Source of the DNA: Lachnospiraceae bacterium
Lineage (GTDB): Bacteria; Bacillota; Clostridia; Lachnospirales; Lachnospiraceae
NCBI GenBank assembly: GCA_024692715.1
Contig: JAILMH010000003.1
Coordinates: 1-64,000, forward strand
DNA length: 64,000 bases
Direction: 5' to 3'
Shown: piece by piece, positions 26,141 to 33,757 of the stretch
Layout: every line of letters begins with the position of its first letter
Position numbering within the stretch: the stretch's first letter is position 1
Notes under the pieces: generated by a model
Databases searched by the model: none
Told to the model about the DNA's origin: nothing
Seen by the model: the letters and a program-made list of their open reading frames with translations, nothing else
Made by a program: the position numbers and the translations under genes

Positions 26141-27384
26141 GACTCGTTTGCTTCTCCTCGTTTTTCTTTACGTCTGAGCAGGTCCTGCGCAGATGGGCTT
26201 CCTGAAAGCTTTACCCAGATCTTCTGCTTAGGATGAGGTGCAGATTCCATATCTCCATCCTCTTCGCTGCGGATCGACTCGACTCTTACAAATTCATTTG
26301 TAAAGTCAGGCTTCATTATCTCGATCTCTTCTCCAACGCAGAATTTATTTTTCTGATGAATTACAGCTTCACCATTTTCATTAACTTCCTCGATCACACC
26401 AAGATAAGTATAATCTGTTGAGTAAGTGTTGTTATCATAGATCTGAGACTCGTATGAAGGTTTTCCAAACCAGAATCCTGTACAGAAGTTTCTTGTTGTA
26501 CATTTACGAATCTCTTCTTTATACCATTCCATATTTGCCTGATATTTCTCAGGTGATTCAAAATAATCGTCAATAGCTCTGCGATATGTTCTTGCAGTTG
26601 CAGCAACATAAAGCGCAGTTTTCATTCTGCCTTCGATCTTAAGACTGTCGATACCTGCGTCCACAAGCTCCGGAATATGCTCGATCATGCAGAGATCCTT
26701 TGAGTTGAAAATAAAAGTTCCTCTCTCATTTTCTTCGATAGGAAGATACTGACCAGGTCTGCTGGCTTCGGCAACGGCATACTTCCAGCGGCATGGATGC
26801 TTACACTCTCCATGGTTGGCATCATGGCCTGTGAAATAGTTTGAAAGAAGGCATCTTCCAGAGTATGAAATACACATGGCACCATGGATAAATGACTCGA
26901 TCTCAAGATCATCGGGGATATTTGCCCTGATCTCTTTGACTTCCTCAAGTGAAAGCTCTCTGGCAGAAACTACACGCTTTGCACCCATCTTATGCCAGAA
27001 ATTGAAAGTTTTATAATTTGTATTATTAGCCTGAGTACTGATATGCAGCTCCATATCCGGCATATTTTCTCTGGCAGTCATAAACATACCCGGATCTGCA
27101 ACAAGTACAGCATCAGGCTTTATCTCTGCAAGCTCCTTAAAATAACGGGCTGCCTCATCCAGATCATTATTATGTGCAATGATATTTGCTGTAACATAAA
27201 CCTTTACTCCATGCTTATGAGCATAGGCAATACCTTCCTCCATTTCTTCCCTGGAGAAATTTTTAGCTCCGGCACGGAGACCCATTGTCTCACCACCGAT
27301 ATATACTGCATTGGCACCAAATGTTACTGCTGTTTTCAGTTCCTCAAGTCCCTTTGAAGGGATCAGTAATTCAGGTTTTCTCAT
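26137..27384 (-). CDS. trhP: U32 family protein, tRNA 5-hydroxyuridine synthesis protein TrhP-like
   Basis: U32 proteins were first called collagenases, but the TrhP branch installs the 5-hydroxyl on U34 of tRNAs. The 415-residue protein has the family signature ESFIHGAMCISYSGRCLLSN around residues 160-180 with nearby Cys residues (ECKHPC) and the early ELLIPSKGLEELKTAV segment. The gene directly follows trmR, whose product methylates the same hydroxyl, exactly as in the Bacillus yrrM-yrrN-yrrO cluster. Single rather than paired U32 genes are present here. Confidence 0.88.
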   Translation of the reverse strand: MRKPELLIPSKGLEELKTAVTFGANAVYIGGETMGLRAGAKNFSREEMEEGIAYAHKHGVKVYVTANIIAHNNDLDEAARYFKELAEIKPDAVLVADPGMFMTARENMPDMELHISTQANNTNYKTFNFWHKMGAKRVVSARELSLEEVKEIRANIPDDLEIESFIHGAMCISYSGRCLLSNYFTGHDANHGECKHPCRWKYAVAEASRPGQYLPIEENERGTFIFNSKDLCMIEHIPELVDAGIDSLKIEGRMKTALYVAATARTYRRAIDDYFESPEKYQANMEWYKEEIRKCTTRNFCTGFWFGKPSYESQIYDNNTYSTDYTYLGVIEEVNENGEAVIHQKNKFCVGEEIEIMKPDFTNEFVRVESIRSEEDGDMESAPHPKQKIWVKLSGSPSAQDLLRRKEKRGEANES

Positions 27385-27405
27385 ACTACTTTGATTCCTT
27401 AAATC

Positions 27406-28041
27406 TTAAATCCTAACTGCAAGTGTAACTCCATCTCCCACCGGAAGAACCGATGCAGAGAAATCAGCATCATGTGTGATACTGTATAAAAAATCTCTCA
27501 TACGCTTGTGAATCGTACGATTTCTGCGGTTTACCGCAAACTTTGACTCAAAAACATCTCCATCCTGAAGACAATTATCTGCAACCAATAATCCGCCTTT
27601 CTTCAAAAGCCTCTTGGCTTCTTCAAGATAATACGGATACTGAGCCTTGGCCGCATCAATAAATATCATATCATAACTCTCCGTCAATGCCGGAAGTATC
27701 TCCTCTGCATTTCCTTCAAGCAATTTTATCCTGTCCTTAAAACCCGACTTTTCAAAATTTTCTTTGGCTATCGGAATCCTTACATCATAATTCTCAATAG
27801 TTGTAATACTTGCATCTGAATACTGAGCCATAAGGATCGCTGAAAATCCAACCGCAGCGCCGATTTCAAGTATTGTACCGGGTTTATGCTCCGCAAGCAA
27901 AAATTTAAGCAGAGTCTGGGTTTCTTTACGTATGATCGGAACCCACGTCTGCCTTGCGGATTTTTCTATTTCGTTTAAAAAAGGCGTATTCCCTGAGTTC
28001 AGGGAATTTATATACGCCGTACATCTTTCATTTACTATCAA
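27406..28041 (-). CDS. trmR: tRNA 5-hydroxyuridine O-methyltransferase TrmR-like
   Basis: A class I SAM-dependent O-methyltransferase of 211 residues: the SAM-binding segment is TILEIGAAVGFSAILMAQYS (residues about 54-73), followed by YDMIFIDAAKAQYPYYL and GGLLVADNCLQDG, the metal-binding triad region of the catechol-OMT-like family. In Bacillus subtilis the homologue TrmR forms mo5U in tRNA. The start is TTG, overlapping the truncated mltG stop as TTGA. trhP follows 21 bases downstream, so substrate and product of one pathway are encoded together. Confidence 0.87.
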   Translation of the reverse strand: MIVNERCTAYINSLNSGNTPFLNEIEKSARQTWVPIIRKETQTLLKFLLAEHKPGTILEIGAAVGFSAILMAQYSDASITTIENYDVRIPIAKENFEKSGFKDRIKLLEGNAEEILPALTESYDMIFIDAAKAQYPYYLEEAKRLLKKGGLLVADNCLQDGDVFESKFAVNRRNRTIHKRMRDFLYSITHDADFSASVLPVGDGVTLAVRI

Positions 28042-28493
28042 TTACTTTCGGTTACCTCTTCCGAAGCTTCACTGGAACCCTCATCTGATGCTTCAGAAGA
28101 CGAAGCCTTTTCTGAGGTTTCTTCAGTAGATGATTCACCATCACCAGCCATTATTTCCATCATTTCTTCAGCGGTCATAGCTGTACTCAGCTCGTATGTG
28201 CCGCCTTTTAGCTTTCCACTGTACTCAGAAAATTTTTCCTGAAAGCTGAAAAGCTTTGCATCACGAATAAGCCCATGATCTTCAAGGATCTCTCCAATTT
28301 CAGACGCAGACGCTCCACTGGGAATTTCTACTGTCACGTCAACACCGTCACCGGACGATACCGCCTTCTCGGCAAAGACGCGATAGCCAAAGCTATAAGC
28401 CTGCTTTCCCCAGCTGACGATCAGAATAAGCATGATCACAATTATCAGTATTCTGGCCATCATGGCACACATTGAAATGACCATATTTCTCAT
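28038..28493 (-). CDS. Truncated MltG/YceG-like protein: membrane anchor plus LysM-like domain only
   Basis: MltG is the membrane-bound lytic transglycosylase that cleaves nascent peptidoglycan. This 151-residue protein has a membrane segment (ARILIIVIMLILIVSWG, about residues 12-28) and a region resembling the LysM-like subdomain of MltG (VEIPSGASASEIGEILEDHG, GGTYELSTAMTAEEMMEIM), then a Ser/Glu-rich tail. The catalytic domain found in the 330-380 residue full-length protein is absent, and the downstream frame is trmR, not a decayed MltG. The track start is replaced by ATG at 28493, which overlaps the ylbF stop as ATGA. Position ylbF-mltG-trmR matches yrrL-yrrM of Bacillus. Confidence 0.75.
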   Translation of the reverse strand: MRNMVISMCAMMARILIIVIMLILIVSWGKQAYSFGYRVFAEKAVSSGDGVDVTVEIPSGASASEIGEILEDHGLIRDAKLFSFQEKFSEYSGKLKGGTYELSTAMTAEEMMEIMAGDGESSTEETSEKASSSEASDEGSSEASEEVTESN

Positions 28494-28828
28494 AATATGA
28501 TGTCCCAATCCTCTTTCATTCGCATTATAAAGAGATCCATGCAATCCCGAAGCAGGCGGTTAAGCTCCGCCTCTGCTTCGAGATAATCATGTATCCTCGG
28601 GTTATTATATACGCTTTCATTTTCATCTGCAAATCTGATCTCTTCTTCGAGAAGTTTTTCATCCGGCGTTCTCAGCAAAAGCTCATAGTGCTGGCGCCTG
28701 ATACGCCTTGCCTCCGCCAGCAGCGCAGGTTCTTTTTTCAATGAAAGCTCGGTTTCCTTAAGTTTGCGATACTCATCTGTATCGCGCACAGCTTTTACAA
28801 AATCTAAAATATTTTCTTCTGATATCAT
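28490..28828 (-). CDS. YlbF/YmcA family (DUF964) RNA-metabolism accessory protein
   Basis: A 112-residue helical protein (MISEENILDFVKAVRDTDEYRKL then long charged helices). YlbF and YmcA form the Y-complex that directs RNase Y to certain transcripts in Bacillus. Here the ATG at 28828 overlaps the RNase J stop as ATGA, so the two are translationally coupled; the longer track start lies inside the RNase J frame. This linkage suggests, but does not prove, a role with RNase J. Confidence 0.82.
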   Translation of the reverse strand: MISEENILDFVKAVRDTDEYRKLKETELSLKKEPALLAEARRIRRQHYELLLRTPDEKLLEEEIRFADENESVYNNPRIHDYLEAEAELNRLLRDCMDLFIMRMKEDWDIIL

Positions 28829-30495
28829 ACTTCCATTATGATGGGAAGAATCATAGGGCGACGCTTCGTCTTTTTCCAAAGATAATCAGAAAGACTGTCT
28901 CTGAGCGTGCTCTTGATCTTGCTCCAGTCTGTAATACCTTTTTCCGAAAGTTCATCCATCTGATCCTGAAGGATCTCTGTCGAATCCTCAAGAAGTGCAT
29001 CAGATTCTCTTACATATACAAAACCTCTTGAAACGATGTCAGGTCCTGCAAGAACCTGTCCTGTTCCGCGCTGCATTGTAAGTACTATGATGACAATACC
29101 GTCCTCAGCAAGATGCTGTCTGTCACGGAGTACGATATTTCCAACATCACCGACTCCAAGTCCGTCAACATATATAGCGCCTGTCGGTACGTGCTTTGCA
29201 ACCTTTGCCCCGTCATCATCTATCTCAAGCACATCACCTGAATGAAGCATAAGGATGTGATCGTGATCATATCCGAGCTCCTCGGCAATAGTTGCCTGTG
29301 CATGGCGGTGACGGTACTCTCCGTGTGCAGGAATAGAATACTTAGGTTTTACAAGGGAGTAGATAAGCTTGATCTCCTCTCTGCACGCATGTCCTGAAAC
29401 ATGAGCATCCTGGAAAATAACCTCTGCACCCTTTTCTTCAAGTTCATCAATGATCCTTGAAACTGATTTCTCATTTCCGGGAATCGGATTTGAACTGAAG
29501 ATGATAACGTCGTTAGGCTTGATCGTAACCTTCTTATGCATGTTCATCGCCATTCTCGAAAGGGCAGCCATTGACTCTCCCTGGCTTCCTGTTGTGACGA
29601 TAACAAGCTTTTCATCCGGATAATTCTTGATCTCATCAACGCTGATAAGTGTATTATCCGTGATCTTAATGTAGCCAAGCTCTGTTGCTGTCTCGATAAC
29701 GTTGACCATTGAACGTCCTTCGACAACGACTTTTCTTCCATACTTTTCAGCAGAGTTGATTATCTGCTGAACACGGTCTACATTAGATGCAAATGTGGCA
29801 ATTATGATACGGTTTCTCTTGTGCTCTCCGAAAAGTGTATCAAACACCTTTCCAATAGTACGCTCAGATCTGGTAAAGCCCTCACGTTCAGCATTTGTAC
29901 TATCGCACATAAGCGCAAGAACACCCTTCTTGCCGATTTCACCGAATCTCTGAAGATCGATAGCATCACCGAATACCGGTGTGTAGTCAACCTTAAAGTC
30001 TCCTGTGTGAACTACGATTCCTGCCGGAGAATAGATGGCAAGTGCAGATGCATCGGCAATTGAATGGTTAGTCTTGATGAACTCAATTCGGAAAGCTCCG
30101 AGATTGATAGACTGACCATGCTTGATCACCTTACGTCTTACACACTTTAAGAGCCCATGCTCTTCAAGCTTACGGTCGATAAGGCCGATTGTAAGCTTGG
30201 TAGCATAAATAGGCGCATTTACCTCCTTCAGGACATATGGAAGCGCTCCGATATGATCCTCGTGTCCATGTGTGATAATAAATCCCTTTACCTTATCGAT
30301 GTTGTCTTTAAGGTAGCTCACATCTGGAATACAAAGATCAATTCCGAGCATGTCATCCTCCGGAAATGCAAGTCCGCAGTCCACTACAATGATGCTGTCC
30401 TCATACTCAAACGCTGTAATGTTCATTCCGATCTGTTCAAGACCGCCGAGAGGTATGATCTTCAGCTTAGAGTGGTCTTTATTCAGTTTTTTCAA
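28825..30495 (-). CDS. rnj: Ribonuclease J
   Basis: RNase J is a metallo-beta-lactamase fold enzyme with 5'-to-3' exonuclease and endonuclease activity in mRNA decay and rRNA maturation. The 556-residue protein has the zinc motif HGHEDHIGAL (about residues 76-85), the HTGDFKVDYTP segment near residue 165, beta-CASP motifs including GSQGESMAAL and the late HVSGHACREE histidines. The start codon is TTG at 30495, placed 8 bases after GGAGG; no in-frame ATG fits. Coupled to ylbF downstream and 30 bases after fur. Confidence 0.95.
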   Translation of the reverse strand: MKKLNKDHSKLKIIPLGGLEQIGMNITAFEYEDSIIVVDCGLAFPEDDMLGIDLCIPDVSYLKDNIDKVKGFIITHGHEDHIGALPYVLKEVNAPIYATKLTIGLIDRKLEEHGLLKCVRRKVIKHGQSINLGAFRIEFIKTNHSIADASALAIYSPAGIVVHTGDFKVDYTPVFGDAIDLQRFGEIGKKGVLALMCDSTNAEREGFTRSERTIGKVFDTLFGEHKRNRIIIATFASNVDRVQQIINSAEKYGRKVVVEGRSMVNVIETATELGYIKITDNTLISVDEIKNYPDEKLVIVTTGSQGESMAALSRMAMNMHKKVTIKPNDVIIFSSNPIPGNEKSVSRIIDELEEKGAEVIFQDAHVSGHACREEIKLIYSLVKPKYSIPAHGEYRHRHAQATIAEELGYDHDHILMLHSGDVLEIDDDGAKVAKHVPTGAIYVDGLGVGDVGNIVLRDRQHLAEDGIVIIVLTMQRGTGQVLAGPDIVSRGFVYVRESDALLEDSTEILQDQMDELSEKGITDWSKIKSTLRDSLSDYLWKKTKRRPMILPIIMEV

Positions 30496-30525
30496 ATATT
30501 TAATCCTCCGTTCATGTACCGTCCT

Positions 30526-31032
30526 TTATTTCAAAGACGTATTTCCTTCGTCCATTTTTTTCGCACACTCAGCACAATAGCCGTAAAATCTCACTTCGTG
30601 ATTGACAATTCTAAAACCGGTCGTTTCAGAAACATTTAATTCAAGATCATCAAGCAGATCTTTTTCGAAAGGAATTATATTCCCGCATTTAATACAGATA
30701 AGATGATGATGCCTGTGATGTGCTCCCACGCTTTCGTCAATGTCGCTAATTTCATAACGCGCATTTCCGTCATCGAGATTAATACGATCTACGAGCCCAA
30801 GCTGAACTAAAAGCTGGATCGATCTATAAACAGTGGCCAGTCCGATTCCCAGACCGAGCTCACATGTCTTTCTATATATTTCTTCAGCCGTAAGGTGCGC
30901 ACCTCTTGCCTCTGTAAGAATGCGCAAAATGAGGAGCCTCTGACTTGTTATCTTGAGGCCCTTCTCCTTAAGCCTTGCTTTCAATTGTTCTTCTTCAAAA
31001 GTTTCGAAATTCAACGGATTTTTTTCATTCAA
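30526..31032 (-). CDS. Fur family metal- or peroxide-responsive regulator
   Basis: A 168-residue winged-helix repressor: KITSQRLLILRILTEARGAH (helix-turn-helix), LATVYRSIQLLVQLGLVDRI recognition region, then the dimer domain with HHRHHHLICIKCGNI and the C-terminal CAECAKKM. The two CxxC pairs (CIKC, CAEC) form a structural zinc site. Whether it is Fur, PerR or Zur cannot be decided: the Asp/His pattern would need alignment. It overlaps the DUF1292 gene by 8 bases and lies in the ireB-RNase J operon. Confidence 0.9.
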   Translation of the reverse strand: MNEKNPLNFETFEEEQLKARLKEKGLKITSQRLLILRILTEARGAHLTAEEIYRKTCELGLGIGLATVYRSIQLLVQLGLVDRINLDDGNARYEISDIDESVGAHHRHHHLICIKCGNIIPFEKDLLDDLELNVSETTGFRIVNHEVRFYGYCAECAKKMDEGNTSLK

Positions 31033-31282
31033 ACTCTACATCCCCTAACAGTTTGCCAAAGGCCTCCATCACCGGTGTAAGTTCTTCTTCATCGAAGACT
31101 GTCGCATAGACAACGTCGTCTGAACCTTCAGCTACTCCCTCTTCCTTGAGAATAAGTGCATCAGTATCGCCTTCCTCATCCTCTGTTACAAGTAAATACT
31201 GTGAACCCTTTACTGAAGTTTCAGCAAGTATAAAATACTCCATCTCTTCGCCATCTTCTGATGTGAATTTAAGCTTTTCCAT
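31025..31282 (-). CDS. DUF1292 family acidic small protein (YrzB-like)
   Basis: An 85-residue, strongly acidic protein starting MEKLKFTSEDGEEMEYFILAE with a beta-rich core (YLLVTEDEEGDTDALILKEE). This is the DUF1292 family, whose members follow ruvX (yrrK) in Firmicutes. Function is unknown. It lies 7 bases after ruvX and overlaps fur by 8 bases. Confidence 0.9.
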   Translation of the reverse strand: MEKLKFTSEDGEEMEYFILAETSVKGSQYLLVTEDEEGDTDALILKEEGVAEGSDDVVYATVFDEEELTPVMEAFGKLLGDVEFE

Positions 31283-31289
31283 TTAATCC

Positions 31290-31715
31290 TCAATTCTCTA
31301 AACTGTTTATATAATCCTGAAGGATAACAGCCGCAGCAATGCTGTCGACACGTTCCTTTCTTTCACGCCTGTCCTTCATATCGTTGGCATCCATGATCTC
31401 GTCTGCTTCAACTGTCGTAAGGCGCTCATCTACCATGTGAATAGGAAGTCCTGTACGTCTTCCGATCATATCCGCAAAAGCCCTGGCTTTTTCAGCGCGC
31501 TCTCCCTCGCTCCCGTCCATGTTCAACGGAAGTCCTACTATTACCTCATCAACCTTACTGTCTACGATGATAGTCTCTATTCGGGCACAAGTGCGCCTCA
31601 ATCTTTTTTCGTTTTCACGGCGCACTATCTCCACGCCATGTGCAAGTTTACCTGTTGGGTCACTTAAAGCGACTCCAACGGTCTTTGATCCATAATCTAA
31701 TCCGATGTATTTCAT
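31290..31715 (-). CDS. ruvX: RuvX/YqgF family putative pre-16S rRNA nuclease
   Basis: RuvX/YqgF is an RNase H-like enzyme needed to finish the 5' end of 16S rRNA in E. coli and also linked to Holliday junction resolution. The 141-residue protein has the family-defining [17 protein letters not shown] start, [17 protein letters not shown] near residue 55 and [11 protein letters not shown] near residue 95, which carry the acidic metal ligands. It overlaps ireB by 4 bases and precedes DUF1292. Confidence 0.95.
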   Translation of the reverse strand: MKYIGLDYGSKTVGVALSDPTGKLAHGVEIVRRENEKRLRRTCARIETIIVDSKVDEVIVGLPLNMDGSEGERAEKARAFADMIGRRTGLPIHMVDERLTTVEADEIMDANDMKDRRERKERVDSIAAAVILQDYINSLEN

Positions 31716-31990
31716 TTGTCCCAGCCATTGCTTTTAATATATTGTTTCAGAAGTTCCTCAACGAGCTCATCCCGTTCTACCTTCATAATAAGCGATCTTG
31801 CATTATTATGACTTGTGATATATGTAGGGTCTCCTGACATAATATATCCAACGATCTGACTTATCGGATTATATCCTTTTTCCGTTAATGCTTCATACAC
31901 TGTTGAAAGTACTACCTTTACGCCTGTTTCCGGCTCTGTTTCAACTTTGAAAAACTGAGTACTTCCAAGATCTTTATCTTTTAAATTCAT
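31712..31990 (-). CDS. ireB: IreB family regulatory phosphoprotein (UPF0297)
   Basis: IreB is phosphorylated by the PASTA-type Ser/Thr kinase IreK/PrkC and affects cephalosporin tolerance in enterococci. The 92-residue protein begins [19 protein letters not shown] with Ser/Thr near the N-terminus where phosphorylation sites lie, and continues [20 protein letters not shown]. The track start at 32020 is upstream of the ribosome binding site; the family start is the ATG at 31990. It is first in a long operon that includes ruvX, fur, RNase J, mltG and trmR. Confidence 0.93.
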   Translation of the reverse strand: MNLKDKDLGSTQFFKVETEPETGVKVVLSTVYEALTEKGYNPISQIVGYIMSGDPTYITSHNNARSLIMKVERDELVEELLKQYIKSNGWDK

Positions 31991-32065
31991 TCCGTCCTGC
32001 TCTCCTTTTTTGAAGTGCACCTTTTATGAACGAAAATTGGCATTTTCATTCAATCTATTCTCTTA

Positions 32066-32094
32066 ATTGTATATCACCAATGACAAAAATTCAA
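32066..32094 (-). promoter_or_regulatory. SigA-type promoter of the ireB operon
   Basis: On the minus strand TTGAAT, 17 bases, then TACAAT. The matches are four of six and five of six. It is placed about 76 bases before the ireB start. Confidence 0.7.
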
Positions 32095-32131
32095 GAAAAC
32101 GTATATACCAACATCCGAAAGTGTAAAAAAT

Positions 32132-32177
32132 CTGTATATGCAATTAGGGGGATTCCTATACAGAAATCCTCCTAATT
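32132..32177 (-). terminator. Strong hairpin after the envelope operon, probable terminator
   Basis: AATTAGGGGGATT (32142-32154) pairs with AATCCTCCTAATT (32165-32177) over 13 positions with one G-U. On the minus strand a run of T occurs only about 10 bases after the stem, so it is not a classic terminator. CTGTATA (32132-32138) could pair instead with TATACAG (32157-32163) in an alternative fold. Confidence 0.55.
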
Positions 32178-32223
32178 CTATGTCCATCGTTAAATTTTTG
32201 TGAATTATCTAAATTTACGAAAC

Positions 32224-32904
32224 TTATCCGTGATACTCGCCATTGTAAGCGATCATTGTAACATCATCGATTCCGCTGATAGCACGGATCTCATCTGCCA
32301 CCTTGAGATCCTTCTCAACACAGTCAACCTGAACCGTAAGCTCTGTGCTTCCTTCTCTTACAGTCTTTGACTTAACTGAATGCTCAAACTTCTTAAGCTT
32401 TTCAAGTGCCTTTTCCTCAGCATCACCATTTGCATGAATGACCATGATATAAGCCTTTGCAATACTGTGCTTTCCATTCATCGCAATGATAAGGATGAGC
32501 ATGAAGAACATTCCGATAGCTGCAAGAAGATACATACTTGCACCAACTGTAATACCTGTCGTTATCGCCCAGAAGAGATACAAAATATCCAGCGGTTCCT
32601 TGATCGCCGTACGGTATCTGACGATTGAAAGTGCACCGACCATACCAAGTGAGATAACTATGTTTGTACTAATAGCAAGTGTAACCATACATGTAAGAAC
32701 TGTCATTCCTACAAGAGTAAGTGCAAACGATCTGGAATAGATAACTCCCTTGTAAAACTTCTTATAAATTGCATAAATAAGAAGCCCAGCAATCAGTGCC
32801 AGTGCCATATCAACCATAATGGTAAGCAGAGTGCTGAGAGAAATTGTCTGATTATACATATCAGATTCCAGTACCGATTTCTTGATCATTGCTTTAACGC
32901 TCAT
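32224..32904 (-). CDS. DUF4956 membrane protein
   Basis: A 226-residue protein with four hydrophobic segments in the first 150 residues (for example MVDMALALIAGLLIYAIYKKF and VTLAISTNIVISLGMVGALSI), the conserved SIVRYRTAIKEPLDILYLFWAI stretch and a soluble C-terminal domain with EKALEKLKKFEHSVKSKTV. DUF4956 proteins are often next to VTC-domain and CotH-type genes, exactly as here. The conserved arrangement suggests a membrane partner of the VTC protein. It lies 77 bases after that gene. Confidence 0.88.
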   Translation of the reverse strand: MSVKAMIKKSVLESDMYNQTISLSTLLTIMVDMALALIAGLLIYAIYKKFYKGVIYSRSFALTLVGMTVLTCMVTLAISTNIVISLGMVGALSIVRYRTAIKEPLDILYLFWAITTGITVGASMYLLAAIGMFFMLILIIAMNGKHSIAKAYIMVIHANGDAEEKALEKLKKFEHSVKSKTVREGSTELTVQVDCVEKDLKVADEIRAISGIDDVTMIAYNGEYHG

Positions 32905-32981
32905 TATAATTCCAACCTTTCCTTTGCCCCTTGGTGATAAATATCCCCTTTAGATATTACACCTGATTTATTATTTTAACC

Positions 32982-33692
32982 TTAATTAAACCCATAAATA
33001 TTTCTTTTTACATCATCGCACATAACAAACTTGGATGCAGCAGTATATATCGACTGCTCCGGAGGAAGGATGCTTCTGAAAATATCCGGAAGAAATTCTG
33101 TGTATTTTACTTCCATGATAAGATATTCCGGCTCCATCGCATCATATACCGGGATATTTTTACTGAATATATCCCAATCAGTGAAAGCGGACCTTACCTT
33201 CATGTCAAATGTGATCCGCACCGTTCCCTGATCATATATCCACGGAATCCGGTCATAGTCTACGATGACCTCCGGCTTCATGCCATTAACAGTACATTCC
33301 AGATAAAATTCTCTGCACAGTTCATCATCACGTTTGAGAAGAAATGCATAGTCACCTTTTATGATCTTTTCTACTTCTTCTCTGCTCAGGCGGGCCGAAG
33401 CTTTGTATATATAGTTTCCCTGTTTACGTTTACATTCAAGGCTTATAAAATCATCACTATAATTATAAATTCTTATACGATATTTTTTTCTCACAGCTGT
33501 TCCGGCCATTTTTTCTTCATACGCATTGTGCCATAAATCATCAAAATACAGGCTTCGTATGAAGTACTGACCATCAATAGCATGAGAGTCAATCGATGCA
33601 AACGTTTTAAGACGACTTTCAATCACGTCTTTTTCTGCATAGCTAATCAAATATTTCATCTCATGCCTAAATTTGACTGTCTTATCGCTCAT
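32982..33692 (-). CDS. VTC domain protein, polyphosphate-polymerase-like triphosphate tunnel enzyme
   Basis: VTC4 of yeast makes polyphosphate from ATP within a triphosphate tunnel barrel. This 236-residue protein has the tunnel residues in order: RHEMKYLIS, YFIRSLYFDD, KKYRIRIYN, SLECKRKQGNYIYKA, VDYDRIPWI, VRITFDMKVRS and YLIMEVKYTEF, so Lys, Arg and Glu positions appear intact. It lacks the SPX regulatory and membrane regions of the eukaryotic form. The TTG at 33710 is possible, but ATG at 33692 follows AAGAGG closely and is my choice. Part of a DUF4956-VTC-CotH set. Confidence 0.87.
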   Translation of the reverse strand: MSDKTVKFRHEMKYLISYAEKDVIESRLKTFASIDSHAIDGQYFIRSLYFDDLWHNAYEEKMAGTAVRKKYRIRIYNYSDDFISLECKRKQGNYIYKASARLSREEVEKIIKGDYAFLLKRDDELCREFYLECTVNGMKPEVIVDYDRIPWIYDQGTVRITFDMKVRSAFTDWDIFSKNIPVYDAMEPEYLIMEVKYTEFLPDIFRSILPPEQSIYTAASKFVMCDDVKRNIYGFN

Positions 33693-33757
33693 ATCCTCTT
33701 CTTTCCCCAATTAATTGATTCTACCGTAAACAGTTTAAAATGTCTAATAACAACTAA

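Noticed and set aside
26137-27384. Collagenase/peptidase function for the U32 protein
   Set aside because: Neighbouring trmR and the order of the yrr cluster favour the tRNA hydroxylation branch.
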